Below are positions 9,097 through 18,353 of a stretch of DNA of 64,000 nt, one piece after another. This DNA is from an uncultured Bacteroidales bacterium (GTDB taxonomy: Bacteria; Bacteroidota; Bacteroidia; Bacteroidales; UBA932). How positions within the stretch are numbered: the first letter of the stretch is position 1; each line of letters opens with the position of its first letter. The translations under genes and the position numbers were made by a program. The DNA lies in NCBI GenBank assembly GCA_934725575.1, contig CAKVCK010000006.1, forward strand, positions 62,001 through 126,000, written 5' to 3'. The notes under the pieces were generated by a model, which ran no database searches, was not told the origin of the DNA, and saw nothing but the letters and a program-made list of their open reading frames with translations.

Positions 9097-9127
9097 CAAA
9101 TATATGGTTTCTTGTCCTAAATACAAA
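9097..9127 (-). promoter_or_regulatory. Bacteroidetes-type promoter for the antirepressor gene
   Basis: On the minus strand TTTG (9127-9124) is followed after 19 bases by TATATTTG (9104-9097). This is an exact match in sequence and spacing to the -33/-7 consensus. The ATG follows 24 bases later, which fixes the start at 9073. Confidence 0.75.
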
Positions 9128-9185
9128 GAGAGATTCTGACCAAACAATAATTGGATTTGAATATAATCCAGAACCTTTTACAATT

Positions 9186-9223
9186 ATGACGGCAGCATTA
9201 TATTGAGAAAATGCTGCCGTCAT
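9186..9223. repeat. Perfect 14-bp inverted repeat
   Basis: Bases 9186-9199 (ATGACGGCAGCATT) pair exactly with 9210-9223 across a 10-base loop. It lies between the antirepressor promoter and the 3' end of the MFS remnant. It may end transcription of the upstream minus-strand operon, but no good T-run follows. Confidence 0.65.
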
Positions 9224-9323
9224 ATGTTTTATGTCCCTGACAGGAGCAATGTTGCCTGTTTATACTCCTCTCTGTTTACTTTTCACGCATGAAAAAACTC
9301 TGTGAACAGTCATTACAAGGGAC

Positions 9324-9524
9324 TATTTCTTTGCAGTCCAATAGGCCTCGATCTCTTCAAGGGTCTTGCCGGTGGTTTCCGGGACGCACTTCCACATTAT
9401 GAGGAGGTACGGGACGCACATGGCGGCGAAAAGGAAGAATGTGCCGGCGGGGGAGAGCGTCTCCAGCATCCAAGGGGTTAGCTGGCCGATCAGGTAGGTG
9501 CCGATCCAGAGGGCGAGGCCGGCT
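9324..9524 (-). pseudogene. C-terminal remnant of a duplicated MFS sugar porter
   Basis: The minus strand encodes a headless fragment of about 66 residues (AGLALWIGTYLIGQLTPWML ... TGKTLEEIEAYWTAKK) ending in TAG. It is nearly identical to the last 66 residues of the intact porter at 10748-12142; only a handful of residues differ, for example RLVPE/KCVPE and EYWTKGK/AYWTAKK. There is no start codon or upstream coding. The homology stops abruptly at about 9524, 16 bases before the ROK stop codon. It is a leftover of a tandem duplication or recombination that placed the ROK gene between the two copies. Confidence 0.88.
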
Positions 9525-9539
9525 TGATTGAAGCGAAGC

Positions 9540-10742
9540 CTACATCAGCCCCAGAAACCTTGTGCGCGCGAGCATGCAGCATCCGAGCGATCCTGCCTTG
9601 CGCCCGAGTTTTGAGAACACGATGGTGGTGTCCTTGCTCACTATGTTAAGGGAGTATTTCTTGATCGCCGCTCGTACAGGAAGCATAAGATAGTCCCCGC
9701 CGACGGTCAGTTTCCCGCCAAGGATGACTATTTCCGGATTGAAAATGTTGATCAGTCCGGCTATGCCTCTTCCGAGGGTAGTGCCGATCTCTCCCATCGC
9801 ATCGATCGCCACGACATCCTCATCCTCGACGGCTCCAAGCAGGTCGTTGAGCGTCAGTCCTTTTCCTGTCTTGTATTTGTCAGCCAGCATAGACGGGCAT
9901 CCCGCCTCCAGTTTCTCCGTCACTATCCGTTGGAGAGCCGAGCCGGAGGCTCCGGTCTCCAGGCAGCCGACCTTTCCGCAGCGGCAGATCTGTCCGTTGT
10001 CCAGAAACGGGAAATGTCCGAACTCTCCGGAAAAACCGGATTTGCCATAGTAAAGGTCACCGTTCAGGATCATCCCCATTCCAAGCCCCCATCCGACATT
10101 GATGAACAGCACGTTTCTCTCTCCGTTGGCGATTCCGCTGCGGAACTCCCCGTAAGTCATCGCTCTGGAGTCATTGTCAAGGGCTACCGGAACTCCGAGG
10201 TCTTCCTCAAGAATGGCGCTTAGCGGTTTGTCCTCGTTGATGAAATACGTGAAACTGTAGCCGGAAGCGGTGTTGACCCGTCCGGTAAGGTCAACATTGC
10301 ACGCAAGCATGCGTTCGGGGCTAAGTCCATTGTCCTCAAGGGTTTTCCGGATGAGTCCGCAAAGCTTTCTGCAGGAATCCTCCGTGTTTTGCAGGGTGAA
10401 CTCGACATCCTCGTCATAGGACAGTGTCTGTCCCTTGAAGTCCATTGTCATGATGTTGGCGTGGTTTCTTTCCAGATCCACTCCCACAAAGAACCCGGCC
10501 TCCGGATTGAGACCGAATATGCTTGGTCTCCGCCCGCTGGCCGAGCCTTTTTTTCCAAGGTCCTCCAACCATCCGTCATCAATCAGTTCCCCGACTATCT
10601 TGGTGGTGGTCGGGACGCTGCAGTTCAATTCACGGGCGAAATCTGCGATGCTGAAATCGCCCGAGTTCATGCACAGTTCCAGAATCTTTTGCTTGATTAT
10701 GGAATTCTTGTCCGAGAGGTTCTCGCTGAAATATTTGACCAT
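9540..10742 (-). CDS. ROK family transcriptional regulator
   Basis: The 400-residue protein has an N-terminal winged helix (residues 15-65, ELNCSVPTTTKIVGELIDDG) and a ROK sugar-binding domain. The latter carries the zinc motif CRCGKVGCLE, the GEFGH sugar-contact motif and a C-terminal glycine-rich IVILGGKLTVGG block. The ATP-binding DxGxT of true ROK kinases is replaced by VDLERNH, so it is a regulator rather than a sugar kinase. ROK repressors release DNA on binding a sugar or sugar phosphate. It follows the porter gene by a few bases in the same direction and probably senses the sugar imported by this locus. The likely target is the divergent promoter region at 13250-13465. Confidence 0.9.
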   Translation of the reverse strand: MVKYFSENLSDKNSIIKQKILELCMNSGDFSIADFARELNCSVPTTTKIVGELIDDGWLEDLGKKGSASGRRPSIFGLNPEAGFFVGVDLERNHANIMTMDFKGQTLSYDEDVEFTLQNTEDSCRKLCGLIRKTLEDNGLSPERMLACNVDLTGRVNTASGYSFTYFINEDKPLSAILEEDLGVPVALDNDSRAMTYGEFRSGIANGERNVLFINVGWGLGMGMILNGDLYYGKSGFSGEFGHFPFLDNGQICRCGKVGCLETGASGSALQRIVTEKLEAGCPSMLADKYKTGKGLTLNDLLGAVEDEDVVAIDAMGEIGTTLGRGIAGLINIFNPEIVILGGKLTVGGDYLMLPVRAAIKKYSLNIVSKDTTIVFSKLGRKAGSLGCCMLARTRFLGLM

Positions 10743-10747
10743 CCGCT

Positions 10748-12142
10748 TTATTTTCCTTTTGTCCAGTATTCCTCAATCTCTTCCAAAGTCTTGCCTGTGG
10801 TTTCCGGAACCAGTCTCCACATTATGAGAAGGTAAGGGACGCACATGGCGGCGAAGAGAAAGAATGTGCCTGCCGGAGTGAGTGTCTCAAGCATCCACGG
10901 CGTGAGCTGGCCGATCAGGTAGGTGCCGATCCATAGGGCCAGTCCGGCGATGCTCATCGCGAGTCCACGTACTCTGTTCGGGTACATCTCCGACAAAAGT
11001 ACAAAAACAACCGCGCTTATGGAAATCGCCGTGCAGAAAACGTACAGAAGGAAGAACGTCAGCAGGAACCATGTAGGCAGCGCTGAACCGAGGCAGAAAT
11101 ATAGCCCGATCATCAGCAGGCAGAAGATCATCCCGGACACACCCCAATAGACCAGCTGCTTGCGGCCGACCTTGTCGATGATGAGGAGAGCGATCACTGT
11201 CGTGAGCATATTCACTGTGCCCACGAGGACCGTTGAGAACATAGAACCTTCGCTGGACAATCCCGCGTCACTGAATATCTTGGGACCGTAATAAAGCACG
11301 GCGTTCACTCCCATGAACTGGCCGAGGATGGCGATGGCGCAGCCGATGAGGACAGCCTTGAATATTCCCGGCTCCAGAAGAGTCCGCCATTCGGACTTGG
11401 TCTCGCCGGCGATCGAGGCTCTGGTCTGCTCGATCTGCCTTGCCACTTCCTCCGGGGATGTGAATATCCCGCCGAGGATCCTTGCGGCCTTCTCTTCCTT
11501 GTGCTTGGTGATCAGCCAGCGCGGACTCTCGGGGATAAGGAATATGACGAGGAGGAACAGAAGATCCGGAACAGTCTCGTAGCCAAGCATTCCCCTCCAG
11601 TACTCGGAATTGAATATTCTTGTCCAGAGATCCGTCGAGGTGGAGGTCACGTCGGCGCCCTTCAGGACAAAGTAGTTGATCAGGTAGGCCATCAGGAACC
11701 CTATCGTGATGGCCAGCTGGTAGAGCGACACGAGGGAGCCTCTTTTCTGCGCCGGAGCGATCTCCGAGATGTAGATCGGCGAGACGATCGAGACTATTCC
11801 TATGCCGAATCCTCCTATGATCCTGAAGACAACCAGCTGGTTGAAGTCGCCGCAGACGGCGCAGCCTATGGCCGAGACGCTGAACATCAGAGCCGAGATG
11901 AGCATCGTCTTCTTTCTGCCGAGATGGTCGCTCATCATTCCGGCCGTCATCACGCCCAGAATCGAGCCGATCAGAGCGCAGCCCACGTACCAACCTTCGG
12001 CGATGGTCGTCAATCGGAACTGGTTCTTCACGATCTCGGTCGTGCCGGAGATCACGGCGGTGTCGTAGCCGAACAGGATTCCTCCGATCGCCGCGACCAA
12101 GGCCAGGAACACGACCCGGCCCATATTCACACTTTTGTCCAT
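10748..12142 (-). CDS. MFS sugar porter (XylE/GLUT-like)
   Basis: This 464-residue, 12-helix protein carries the sugar porter marks: GGILFGYDTAVISG in helix 1, DHLGRKK in the first loop, GIVSIVSPIYISEIAPAQKRG in helix 4, IPESPRWL after helix 6 and the C-terminal VPETTGKTLEEIE. It is a proton-driven inner-membrane importer for a pentose or hexose. It sits between the ROK gene and the DUF4434 gene in one likely operon, 4 bases from the latter. A scrap of a second copy lies downstream at 9324-9524. The substrate cannot be read from sequence; XylE-like members take xylose or glucose. Confidence 0.93.
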   Translation of the reverse strand: MDKSVNMGRVVFLALVAAIGGILFGYDTAVISGTTEIVKNQFRLTTIAEGWYVGCALIGSILGVMTAGMMSDHLGRKKTMLISALMFSVSAIGCAVCGDFNQLVVFRIIGGFGIGIVSIVSPIYISEIAPAQKRGSLVSLYQLAITIGFLMAYLINYFVLKGADVTSTSTDLWTRIFNSEYWRGMLGYETVPDLLFLLVIFLIPESPRWLITKHKEEKAARILGGIFTSPEEVARQIEQTRASIAGETKSEWRTLLEPGIFKAVLIGCAIAILGQFMGVNAVLYYGPKIFSDAGLSSEGSMFSTVLVGTVNMLTTVIALLIIDKVGRKQLVYWGVSGMIFCLLMIGLYFCLGSALPTWFLLTFFLLYVFCTAISISAVVFVLLSEMYPNRVRGLAMSIAGLALWIGTYLIGQLTPWMLETLTPAGTFFLFAAMCVPYLLIMWRLVPETTGKTLEEIEEYWTKGK

Positions 12143-12145
12143 CGC

Positions 12146-13249
12146 CTATTTCCTGTCAAAGTATTCCATGTACCTGTCGTAGAGGTGTCCGGCCTGGAGG
12201 TAGGCCGACTGAGGGCTCATGAAGTGCGAGAACTCGAAGGTGATGGCCTTGTCGTAGCCGCAGCGCTTCGCCGCCTCAAGCTTCATCCTCAGTTTGTCGA
12301 ACTTGATCGGGAGGAAGCGGATCGGCATGTCCCGGTCGAAACTCTCGGCGTTGGTCCAGCACTGCATCCCGTACCTGTCCGCCAGCTTCTTGTTGACAGA
12401 GAAGAACGCGTCAAGCTCGTCGTAGTCGATGTGTCCGTCCTGGAAGGCGCATGCGTCGACATATTCATGGATCCCGTCGAAGATCTCGTTCCATTCCCTC
12501 TCGTGCTGCTCTATCGAGACGGCCTGCTCCTTGGTCAGGTTGCCGCCGGCCGCGTCTACCGCCTTCTTGCCGTCGATCCACGGGGAGATGAAGGTCGGCA
12601 GTCCGCCCGAGACCTCCTTGCACTGGCGCCCCATCGTGCGGAAGGACTCTATCGCGCCCTTGGTGGCACGGCTGATCTCGCCGCTGATGTACCAGCCGCC
12701 GAAGCTGTCGTACTTGCTGCCGTAGCGCTGCCAGATCTCGTCGATCACGTACTTGTTCGCCTCGACCTCGTAGGACATGTCGCCTGTGTCCCAGTATTTT
12801 CCGGAGTCGTACAGTCCGAGCCAGAACTTCATGCCGTATTTCCGGGCAAGGCGGCAGAACATGTCGATCATGTCGGTCGAAGGCATGTAGCACCCCTTCT
12901 TAAGAAGGTAAGGTGACGGATAGGTGATGAACTTGCGGTAGCCGCAGCGGATGTCGATCACGGTGTCGATGCCCATCGCCTTCATGTAACGGAAGTCAAG
13001 ATCCCATTCTTTCTCGCCCCAGTTCTGGTGCGGAATGTCGTGCGAGATCTCGTCCAGGAATGTGCCGGTGATGGGGAGGGCGTTCCCGTGAGGAACGATC
13101 AGCCTGCTGTTGATGCCCTCGTCGGCCTTGAGCCTGAGGTCTTTACCGTTCTTTGGAGCCATTCCCATAGCGTTGGCGGCAATGGGAGCCGCCACAGCGG
13201 TCGCGGCGGCGATTCCGGCTTTCTTCAGAAAAGTTCTTCTGTCTGTCAT
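12146..13249 (-). CDS. DUF4434 domain protein with Tat-type signal
   Basis: From the ATG at 13249 the 367-residue product starts MTDRRTFLKKAGIAAATAVA, a twin-arginine (RRTFLK) export signal ending near AANA. The rest matches DUF4434, a TIM-barrel family found in Bacteroidetes glycan loci: ITGTFLDEISHDIPHQNWG, KAMGIDTVIDIRCGYR, MKFWLGLYDSGKYW, GGWYISGEIS. The conserved acidic residues in GEIS and in FLDEI could be catalytic, but no reaction is established that I know. The upstream in-frame extension to 13321 lies in promoter-like DNA and is not used. The gene heads the minus-strand operon with the porter and ROK regulator. Confidence 0.85.
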   Translation of the reverse strand: MTDRRTFLKKAGIAAATAVAAPIAANAMGMAPKNGKDLRLKADEGINSRLIVPHGNALPITGTFLDEISHDIPHQNWGEKEWDLDFRYMKAMGIDTVIDIRCGYRKFITYPSPYLLKKGCYMPSTDMIDMFCRLARKYGMKFWLGLYDSGKYWDTGDMSYEVEANKYVIDEIWQRYGSKYDSFGGWYISGEISRATKGAIESFRTMGRQCKEVSGGLPTFISPWIDGKKAVDAAGGNLTKEQAVSIEQHEREWNEIFDGIHEYVDACAFQDGHIDYDELDAFFSVNKKLADRYGMQCWTNAESFDRDMPIRFLPIKFDKLRMKLEAAKRCGYDKAITFEFSHFMSPQSAYLQAGHLYDRYMEYFDRK

Positions 13250-13465
13250 GGTGCTTTCTTTATGTGATAGGTGATCCTTATTAGTAATCCTAAAAGGTAA
13301 TTTGGTAAATATTGTCTTCACAAAGGTAAGAATTTATTTCTTAAATTATTTTATTATTTATTATTTTATTTGTTAAATATTTGATGAAATGTTATAACTT
13401 TGTAAAAATGTTAGGCTAACCTTTGTGGATAGATGACACTATTATTAATAATAACGCATTCTTTT
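13250..13465. promoter_or_regulatory. Divergent control region of the first glycan locus
   Basis: This very AT-rich region separates the two arms of the locus. On the plus strand TTTG (13369-13372) and TAACTTTG (13395-13402) form a possible SusC promoter with a slightly long 22-base gap. On the minus strand TACCTTTG (13328-13321) is a -7 candidate for the DUF4434 operon. A near-perfect inverted pair, CACAAAGGTAAG (13319-13330) and CTAACCTTTGTG (13416-13427), matches at 11 of 12 positions and could be a regulator site. Confidence 0.55.
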
Positions 13466-16400
13466 ATGAAAGCAACATCGAATTATTCATTCCCTTTCCT
13501 AAAGGTGGTGCTTGTGTCGGTTCTGTCGTTTTTCTTGTTCTCTGGAAACGTGTCGGCGCAGCCTTCCGTCAAGGGTAGGGTGACAGACCAGAACGGGCAA
13601 CCGCTGCCCGGTGTCTCTGTCGTTGTGGCCGGAACCACGAACGGCACGATGACCGGATCGGACGGAAGCTATGTGATTTCCGTCGCAAAAGGACAGACGC
13701 TGGAGTTCCAGTGTCTGGGCATGACATCGTTCCGGAAACTATGTGACGGAACCGTGCAGGTTTTGAACGTGACCCTGAAAGAGGACACTACCTATCTTGA
13801 CGAGGTGGTTGTCGTGGGTTACGGTACATCCAAGAAATCATCCCTGACGGGAGCGGTCTCGGCGATCAAGGGGGACGAGGTCCTGAAGGCTCCGGCCTCG
13901 AACGTCTCTCAGATTCTTGCCGGCCGTCTTCCGGGCATCTCCTCCGTGTAGGAGTCCGGAGAGCCTGGCCAGGATCAGGCTTCCCTGCGTCTGCGCGGCT
14001 CGATCTACGGAATCGCCTACGTTGTGGACGGATTCCCGGTGAGTGACATCAACGACATCAATCCTAATGACATCGAGAGCATCTCTGTCCTCAAGGACGG
14101 AGCGTCTGCCGCTGTGTACGGATTGAAAGGCGCGGGCGGCGTGATGATCATCACGACCAAGAGGGGGGCGAAGGAGAAGACCTCCATCACCTATGACGCC
14201 TCGTTCGGTGTGTCGATGAACGCCAATTTCCCGGAGTTCATGAACGGCCCGCAGTTCGCCTACTATTATAATATGGCGGACATGATGGACCAGCTGGCCA
14301 GCGGAGCCATCACCGACCGCTCCCAGTACAATCCGTACTTTACTTCGGAGAATGTCGCAGCGATGACTAACGGCGACCCTAGCGACGGTTGGGACAACGT
14401 GAACTACATCGACAAGGTGTTCGGCACCGGATTCACGCAGAAGCACAACGTGACCGTGACCGGAGGAAACGACAAGGCCCGCTACTACACCTCTTTCGGC
14501 TACTACGGGCAGGACGGTAACATCGACAACTTCACCTACAAGCGCTACAACCTGAGATCCAACATTGACTCGGACATCACCTCCAGGCTGCATTTCAAGC
14601 TGGGTCTGTCTGGTACGCTGGCTCACAGGGACACTCCGGGCTATGCCTCGGGAGGCACGGACGGCGGATACAGCGAGCTGGGATGGCTGTCGGTGGCCAA
14701 CCAGACAATCGTGATGCATCCGTATCTCCCGGAGAGGTACGAGGGCATGTACACTTCGACGATCAAGAAGAACACCGGACTTCCTCAGAGTCCTCTCGCC
14801 GCCATCTATGAGTCAGGCTACAAGAAGACCCGCTCGATGGATCTTTCGGTCAACGCCACGCTGGCCTATGACATTCCAGGTGTGGACGGACTGGTCGCCA
14901 AGGTTGCCGGTGTCTATGACTGGAGCAACTCCTACAACAAGAATCTGAACACCCCTTACAGCACGATGGCTTTCGTGGACGGAGCATATTCGAAGAAGAA
15001 TGACCCAAGGGGAGTGGACAACGGCATAAACCTCGGAGAGGGAACGTCCTATTGGCAGCAGATGGTGGGACAGGCCAGTCTTGAATATTCCAACACCTTC
15101 GGCAAGCACAGCGTGGAGGCCTTGGCGCTCATGGAGATCCGTGACACCAAGAGCAACAGTCTCGCGGCCTACGTCAAGGATCTTCCTTTCGCCTCGCTCC
15201 CGGAAATCAGCCAGGGCAACCCGACCAAGAACCCTGTCTCCGGAAGCAGCGGAGCGTCCAGAAGCGTCGGCGGAGTCTTCCGACTCAAGTACAACTATGC
15301 CGACAGGTACCTCGTCGAGCTTTCGGGACGCGAGGACGGCTCGTACCTTTTCAGCGGAATGGACAAGTACCGCTGGGGCTTCTTCCCTTCAGCATCCGTC
15401 GCATGGAGAATCTCCAATGAGAATTTCATGAAATCTGCTGATTTTCTCAATGACTTGAAGATCAGGGCCTCCGTCGGAATGCTTGGAAACGACGGTGTTC
15501 CTGAATATGCCTTCCTCAGCACCTACTCGCGCTATGGCCAGAAGGTGGGCTACAGGATGGTTGACGGAAGCGCTGCCTTCAATCCTGCCTATAAGCCGGA
15601 TGTCGTGCCGTCGCTCAACTTGTCATGGGAGCGTTACCTTTCCTACAACGTCGGATTCGACGCGACCCTGTGGGACGGGCTTCTGGGCATGGAGGTGGAC
15701 GGATTCTACAACTACACCTATGAAATCCTGACCGGCCAGGGCTCCGGATTCCCGGCTTCCATGGGAGGGTACTATCCGACCTACATCAATTATCCTGCGA
15801 TCGACGCCAAGGGTGTTGACCTCATGGTCACTCACAAGAATCAGTTCTCTCTCGGCGGCAAGCCGTTCTTCTACGGGGTGAGCGCCAGCCTGACATATTC
15901 AAAGACCAGATGGATCAAGTACAAGGACAATCCTGAGGTCAGCGACAACAGGAAGATTGTCGGCAAGACCTATGGCTCCATCACGGGTTGGAAGACCGAC
16001 GGGCTGTTCCGCTCCGAGGAGGAGATTGACAATTCCGCCTGGTGGGGATCACGCCCTAACGTGGGCGACATCAAGTTCGTGGACATCAACGGCGACGGCA
16101 AGATCGACTACGACGACTGGGGCTATTTCGGACGTTCCAACAGGCCTGAGCTGACATTCGGCCTGAACCTCAATTTCGAGTGGAACGGCTTTGATTTCAA
16201 TGCCCAGTTCACCGGCGGCGCCTTGTTCGACGTTTCCCTTACCGGAACGTACTACAACGGCTATGATGACAACACGATCTGGACTCAGACTTTCAAGGAG
16301 GGAGGAAACTCTCCTCTCTATCTTGTGGAGAACGCATGGAGCGTGGACAATCCTGACGGTACCTTCCCGCGTCTAACCCTCGGCTCTCCGGGACACGGTG

Positions 16401-16660
16401 GTGACAACGGTGTAAGCTGCTCATTCTGGTGGAGGGACGGAAAATATGTCCGTCTGAAGTCAGCGCAGCTTGGCTACACCCTGCCGAAGAAATGGATGAG
16501 CCATCTTGGCGTGTCTTCCCTCAGGCTGTTCGTCGAGGGACAGAACATATTCACCATCGATGGTCTTCCTAAGGGAATCGACCCTGAGTCTCCGGGCGTG
16601 AACAACGGTTATTATCCTCAGCAGCGCCTCTTGATGGGTGGTGTGACATTATCATTCTAA
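13466..16660 (+). pseudogene. SusC-like TonB-dependent receptor, interrupted by in-frame TAG
   Basis: From the ATG at 13466 a signal peptide precedes a carboxypeptidase-regulatory domain (VKGRVTDQNGQPLPGVSVVV), a TonB-box region (LDEVVVVGYGTSKKSSLTGA) and the plug. Codon 162 (13949-13951) is TAG. The same frame then runs unbroken as ESGEPGQDQASLRLRG, DGFPVSDINDINPNDIESI and the full barrel to a terminal Phe at 16660. In relatives the residue at the stop is usually Gln or Glu, so a one-base change (CAG or GAG to TAG) explains it. Apart from that it is a complete 1064-codon outer-membrane importer for oligosaccharides, working with the SusD protein that follows 14 bases later. With the stop the barrel would not be made. 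Confidence 0.9.
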
Positions 16661-16674
16661 AAGGACAGCTTGAT

Positions 16675-18342
16675 ATGAAATACATTAAGAATCTGATTTT
16701 GACAGTGTCGGGAATCGCCGTGGCGATGGGGGTGTCCTCCTGCAACTCGTTCCTCGACATGACTCCGACCGACAGCGTCTCGGACAAGATGCTCTGGAAA
16801 ACCACCGCGAATGCGGAATATGGAGTGAACTACATCTATAGCTACATCCTGGACATGGCCGACGCCAACTCCGGACAGTGTGCGGCCGGCATGACCGACG
16901 CCCTCACCGACCAGTTGAAGTACGGCTCCTACAACTTCAACGCTCTGTGCTACATACCGAGCGAGATCGCCTACGGGGGATCTGTGTTGACAGCCAACTA
17001 CGTGTCCGCGTACCTTGGCTACTGGGACACGATGTACAGCGCGATCAGAAAGACCAACCAGGGTCTGAACTATCTGGAGAAGTACGGTGAGATGTCCGGT
17101 GAGGACAAGACGAGACTCTCGGCCGAGCTGAGGTTCATGCGCGCATGGTTCTACTTCGACCTTGTCAAGAGGTACAAGGATGTCATCATCTATGACGAGG
17201 ATCTGAGCGCCATCACGGCCAACAAGGCTCTCTCGACAGAGGAGGAAGGATGGAACTTCATCGAATCCGACCTTGAGTTCGCCGCCGCGAACCTGCCTGA
17301 GAAAGAAAAAGCGAACGGAAGGCTGAACAAAGGTACGGCCTATGCCTTCATGACAAGGGCGATGCTGTACGCCAAACGTTATGACAAGGTCGTCGCGGCC
17401 GCGGACAAAGTGAAGGAGTTGGGTTATTCTCTGATCTCAAACTATGCTGATGTCTTCAACGGCAACAATTCCGAGGTCATACTTGAATATGTCTTCAACT
17501 ATTCCGACAATGTGACCCACAGCTTCGACTACTACTACTCTCCGGGAGGCGACTACACCACCAAGGATGCTTCCGGCGGCGGCTACGGCACGCCGACACA
17601 GGAGATTGTGGAGTCCTATGAATATGCCGACGGCTCCGGTCTTCCGGACTGGTCGCCTTGGCACACCGCCGAGGGAACCGATCAGAATCCTCCGTATGAG
17701 CTGCTTGAGCCTCGTTTCCAGGCATCCGTACTCTACAACGGTGCGAAGTGGAAAGGGCGCACGATCGAGCCGTTTGTGGGCGGAGACGACGGCTGGTGCC
17801 AATGGAACGTGGTCAAGGAGCCTAAGGGTAAGACGACCACGGGCTATTACCTCCGCAAAGGTGTGGACGAGACGCATGACGTGATCGCCAGACACGAGAG
17901 CACCCAGCCGCTTGTCATCATCAGGTACGCCGAGGTGCTTCTGAACAGGGCCGAGGCCTGCTACCGTCTCAATGACGCCGCGGGAGCCAATGCCGCCGTC
18001 AAGGAAATCCGCGCCCGTGTCGGGCTTCCGTACGCTGACAAGGCGGGGGACAACCTGTGGAAGGCCATCCGTCAGGAGCGCAAGGTCGAGCTGGCGTTCG
18101 AAGGCTTCTCCTATTGGGATCTCCGCAGATGGGGAGTGGCTCCGAACAACTATCCTGACGGACTCTCCGGCTATCAGGTGCATGGCTTGAAGATCGAGAG
18201 CGCAGGAAGTGGCTTCATCTACACCTATGTCTCTGTCGATGACAAGGACCGCAACTATCCTGAGAAGATGAACAGATTCCCTCTCCAGGACAGCGAGCTG
18301 TCAAGCAACAATGCAGTAGAACAATTCCCGGAATGGAAATAA
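16675..18342 (+). CDS. SusD/RagB-like nutrient-binding lipoprotein
   Basis: The 555-residue protein has a lipoprotein signal (SGIAVAMGVSSC, Cys near residue 23). SusD features follow: FLDMTPTDSVSDKMLW near the start, RFMRAWFYFDLVKRYKDV (a TPR helix pair), AEVLLNRAEACYRL, and a C-terminal IRQERKVELAFEGFSYWDLRRWG. It forms the lid of the SusC channel at the cell surface and binds glycan. It is 14 bases downstream of the SusC gene, which carries an amber stop, so its expression or use depends on how that stop is treated. Confidence 0.96.
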   Translation: MKYIKNLILTVSGIAVAMGVSSCNSFLDMTPTDSVSDKMLWKTTANAEYGVNYIYSYILDMADANSGQCAAGMTDALTDQLKYGSYNFNALCYIPSEIAYGGSVLTANYVSAYLGYWDTMYSAIRKTNQGLNYLEKYGEMSGEDKTRLSAELRFMRAWFYFDLVKRYKDVIIYDEDLSAITANKALSTEEEGWNFIESDLEFAAANLPEKEKANGRLNKGTAYAFMTRAMLYAKRYDKVVAAADKVKELGYSLISNYADVFNGNNSEVILEYVFNYSDNVTHSFDYYYSPGGDYTTKDASGGGYGTPTQEIVESYEYADGSGLPDWSPWHTAEGTDQNPPYELLEPRFQASVLYNGAKWKGRTIEPFVGGDDGWCQWNVVKEPKGKTTTGYYLRKGVDETHDVIARHESTQPLVIIRYAEVLLNRAEACYRLNDAAGANAAVKEIRARVGLPYADKAGDNLWKAIRQERKVELAFEGFSYWDLRRWGVAPNNYPDGLSGYQVHGLKIESAGSGFIYTYVSVDDKDRNYPEKMNRFPLQDSELSSNNAVEQFPEWK

Positions 18343-18353
18343 TCACGACTTAT

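Noticed and set aside
9074..9223. Upstream extension of the antirepressor gene
   Set aside because: A consensus promoter at 9097-9127 lies inside the extension and the first codons run through an inverted repeat.
11501..12916. Long plus-strand ORF (471 codons) opposite the porter and DUF4434 genes
   Set aside because: Low-complexity, His/Arg/Val-rich product with no family, lying antisense to two clear genes. It is a GC-driven shadow.
4073..13951. General TAG recoding (amber as Gln or Trp)
   Set aside because: TAG ends the M48, yicC, ROK and guaA genes at the expected family length, and the two internal TAGs replace different residues (Trp; Gln/Glu).
13838..14719. Minus-strand ORF opposite the broken SusC
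   Set aside because: It spans the amber site and could tempt a gene call, but the opposite strand is clear SusC coding.
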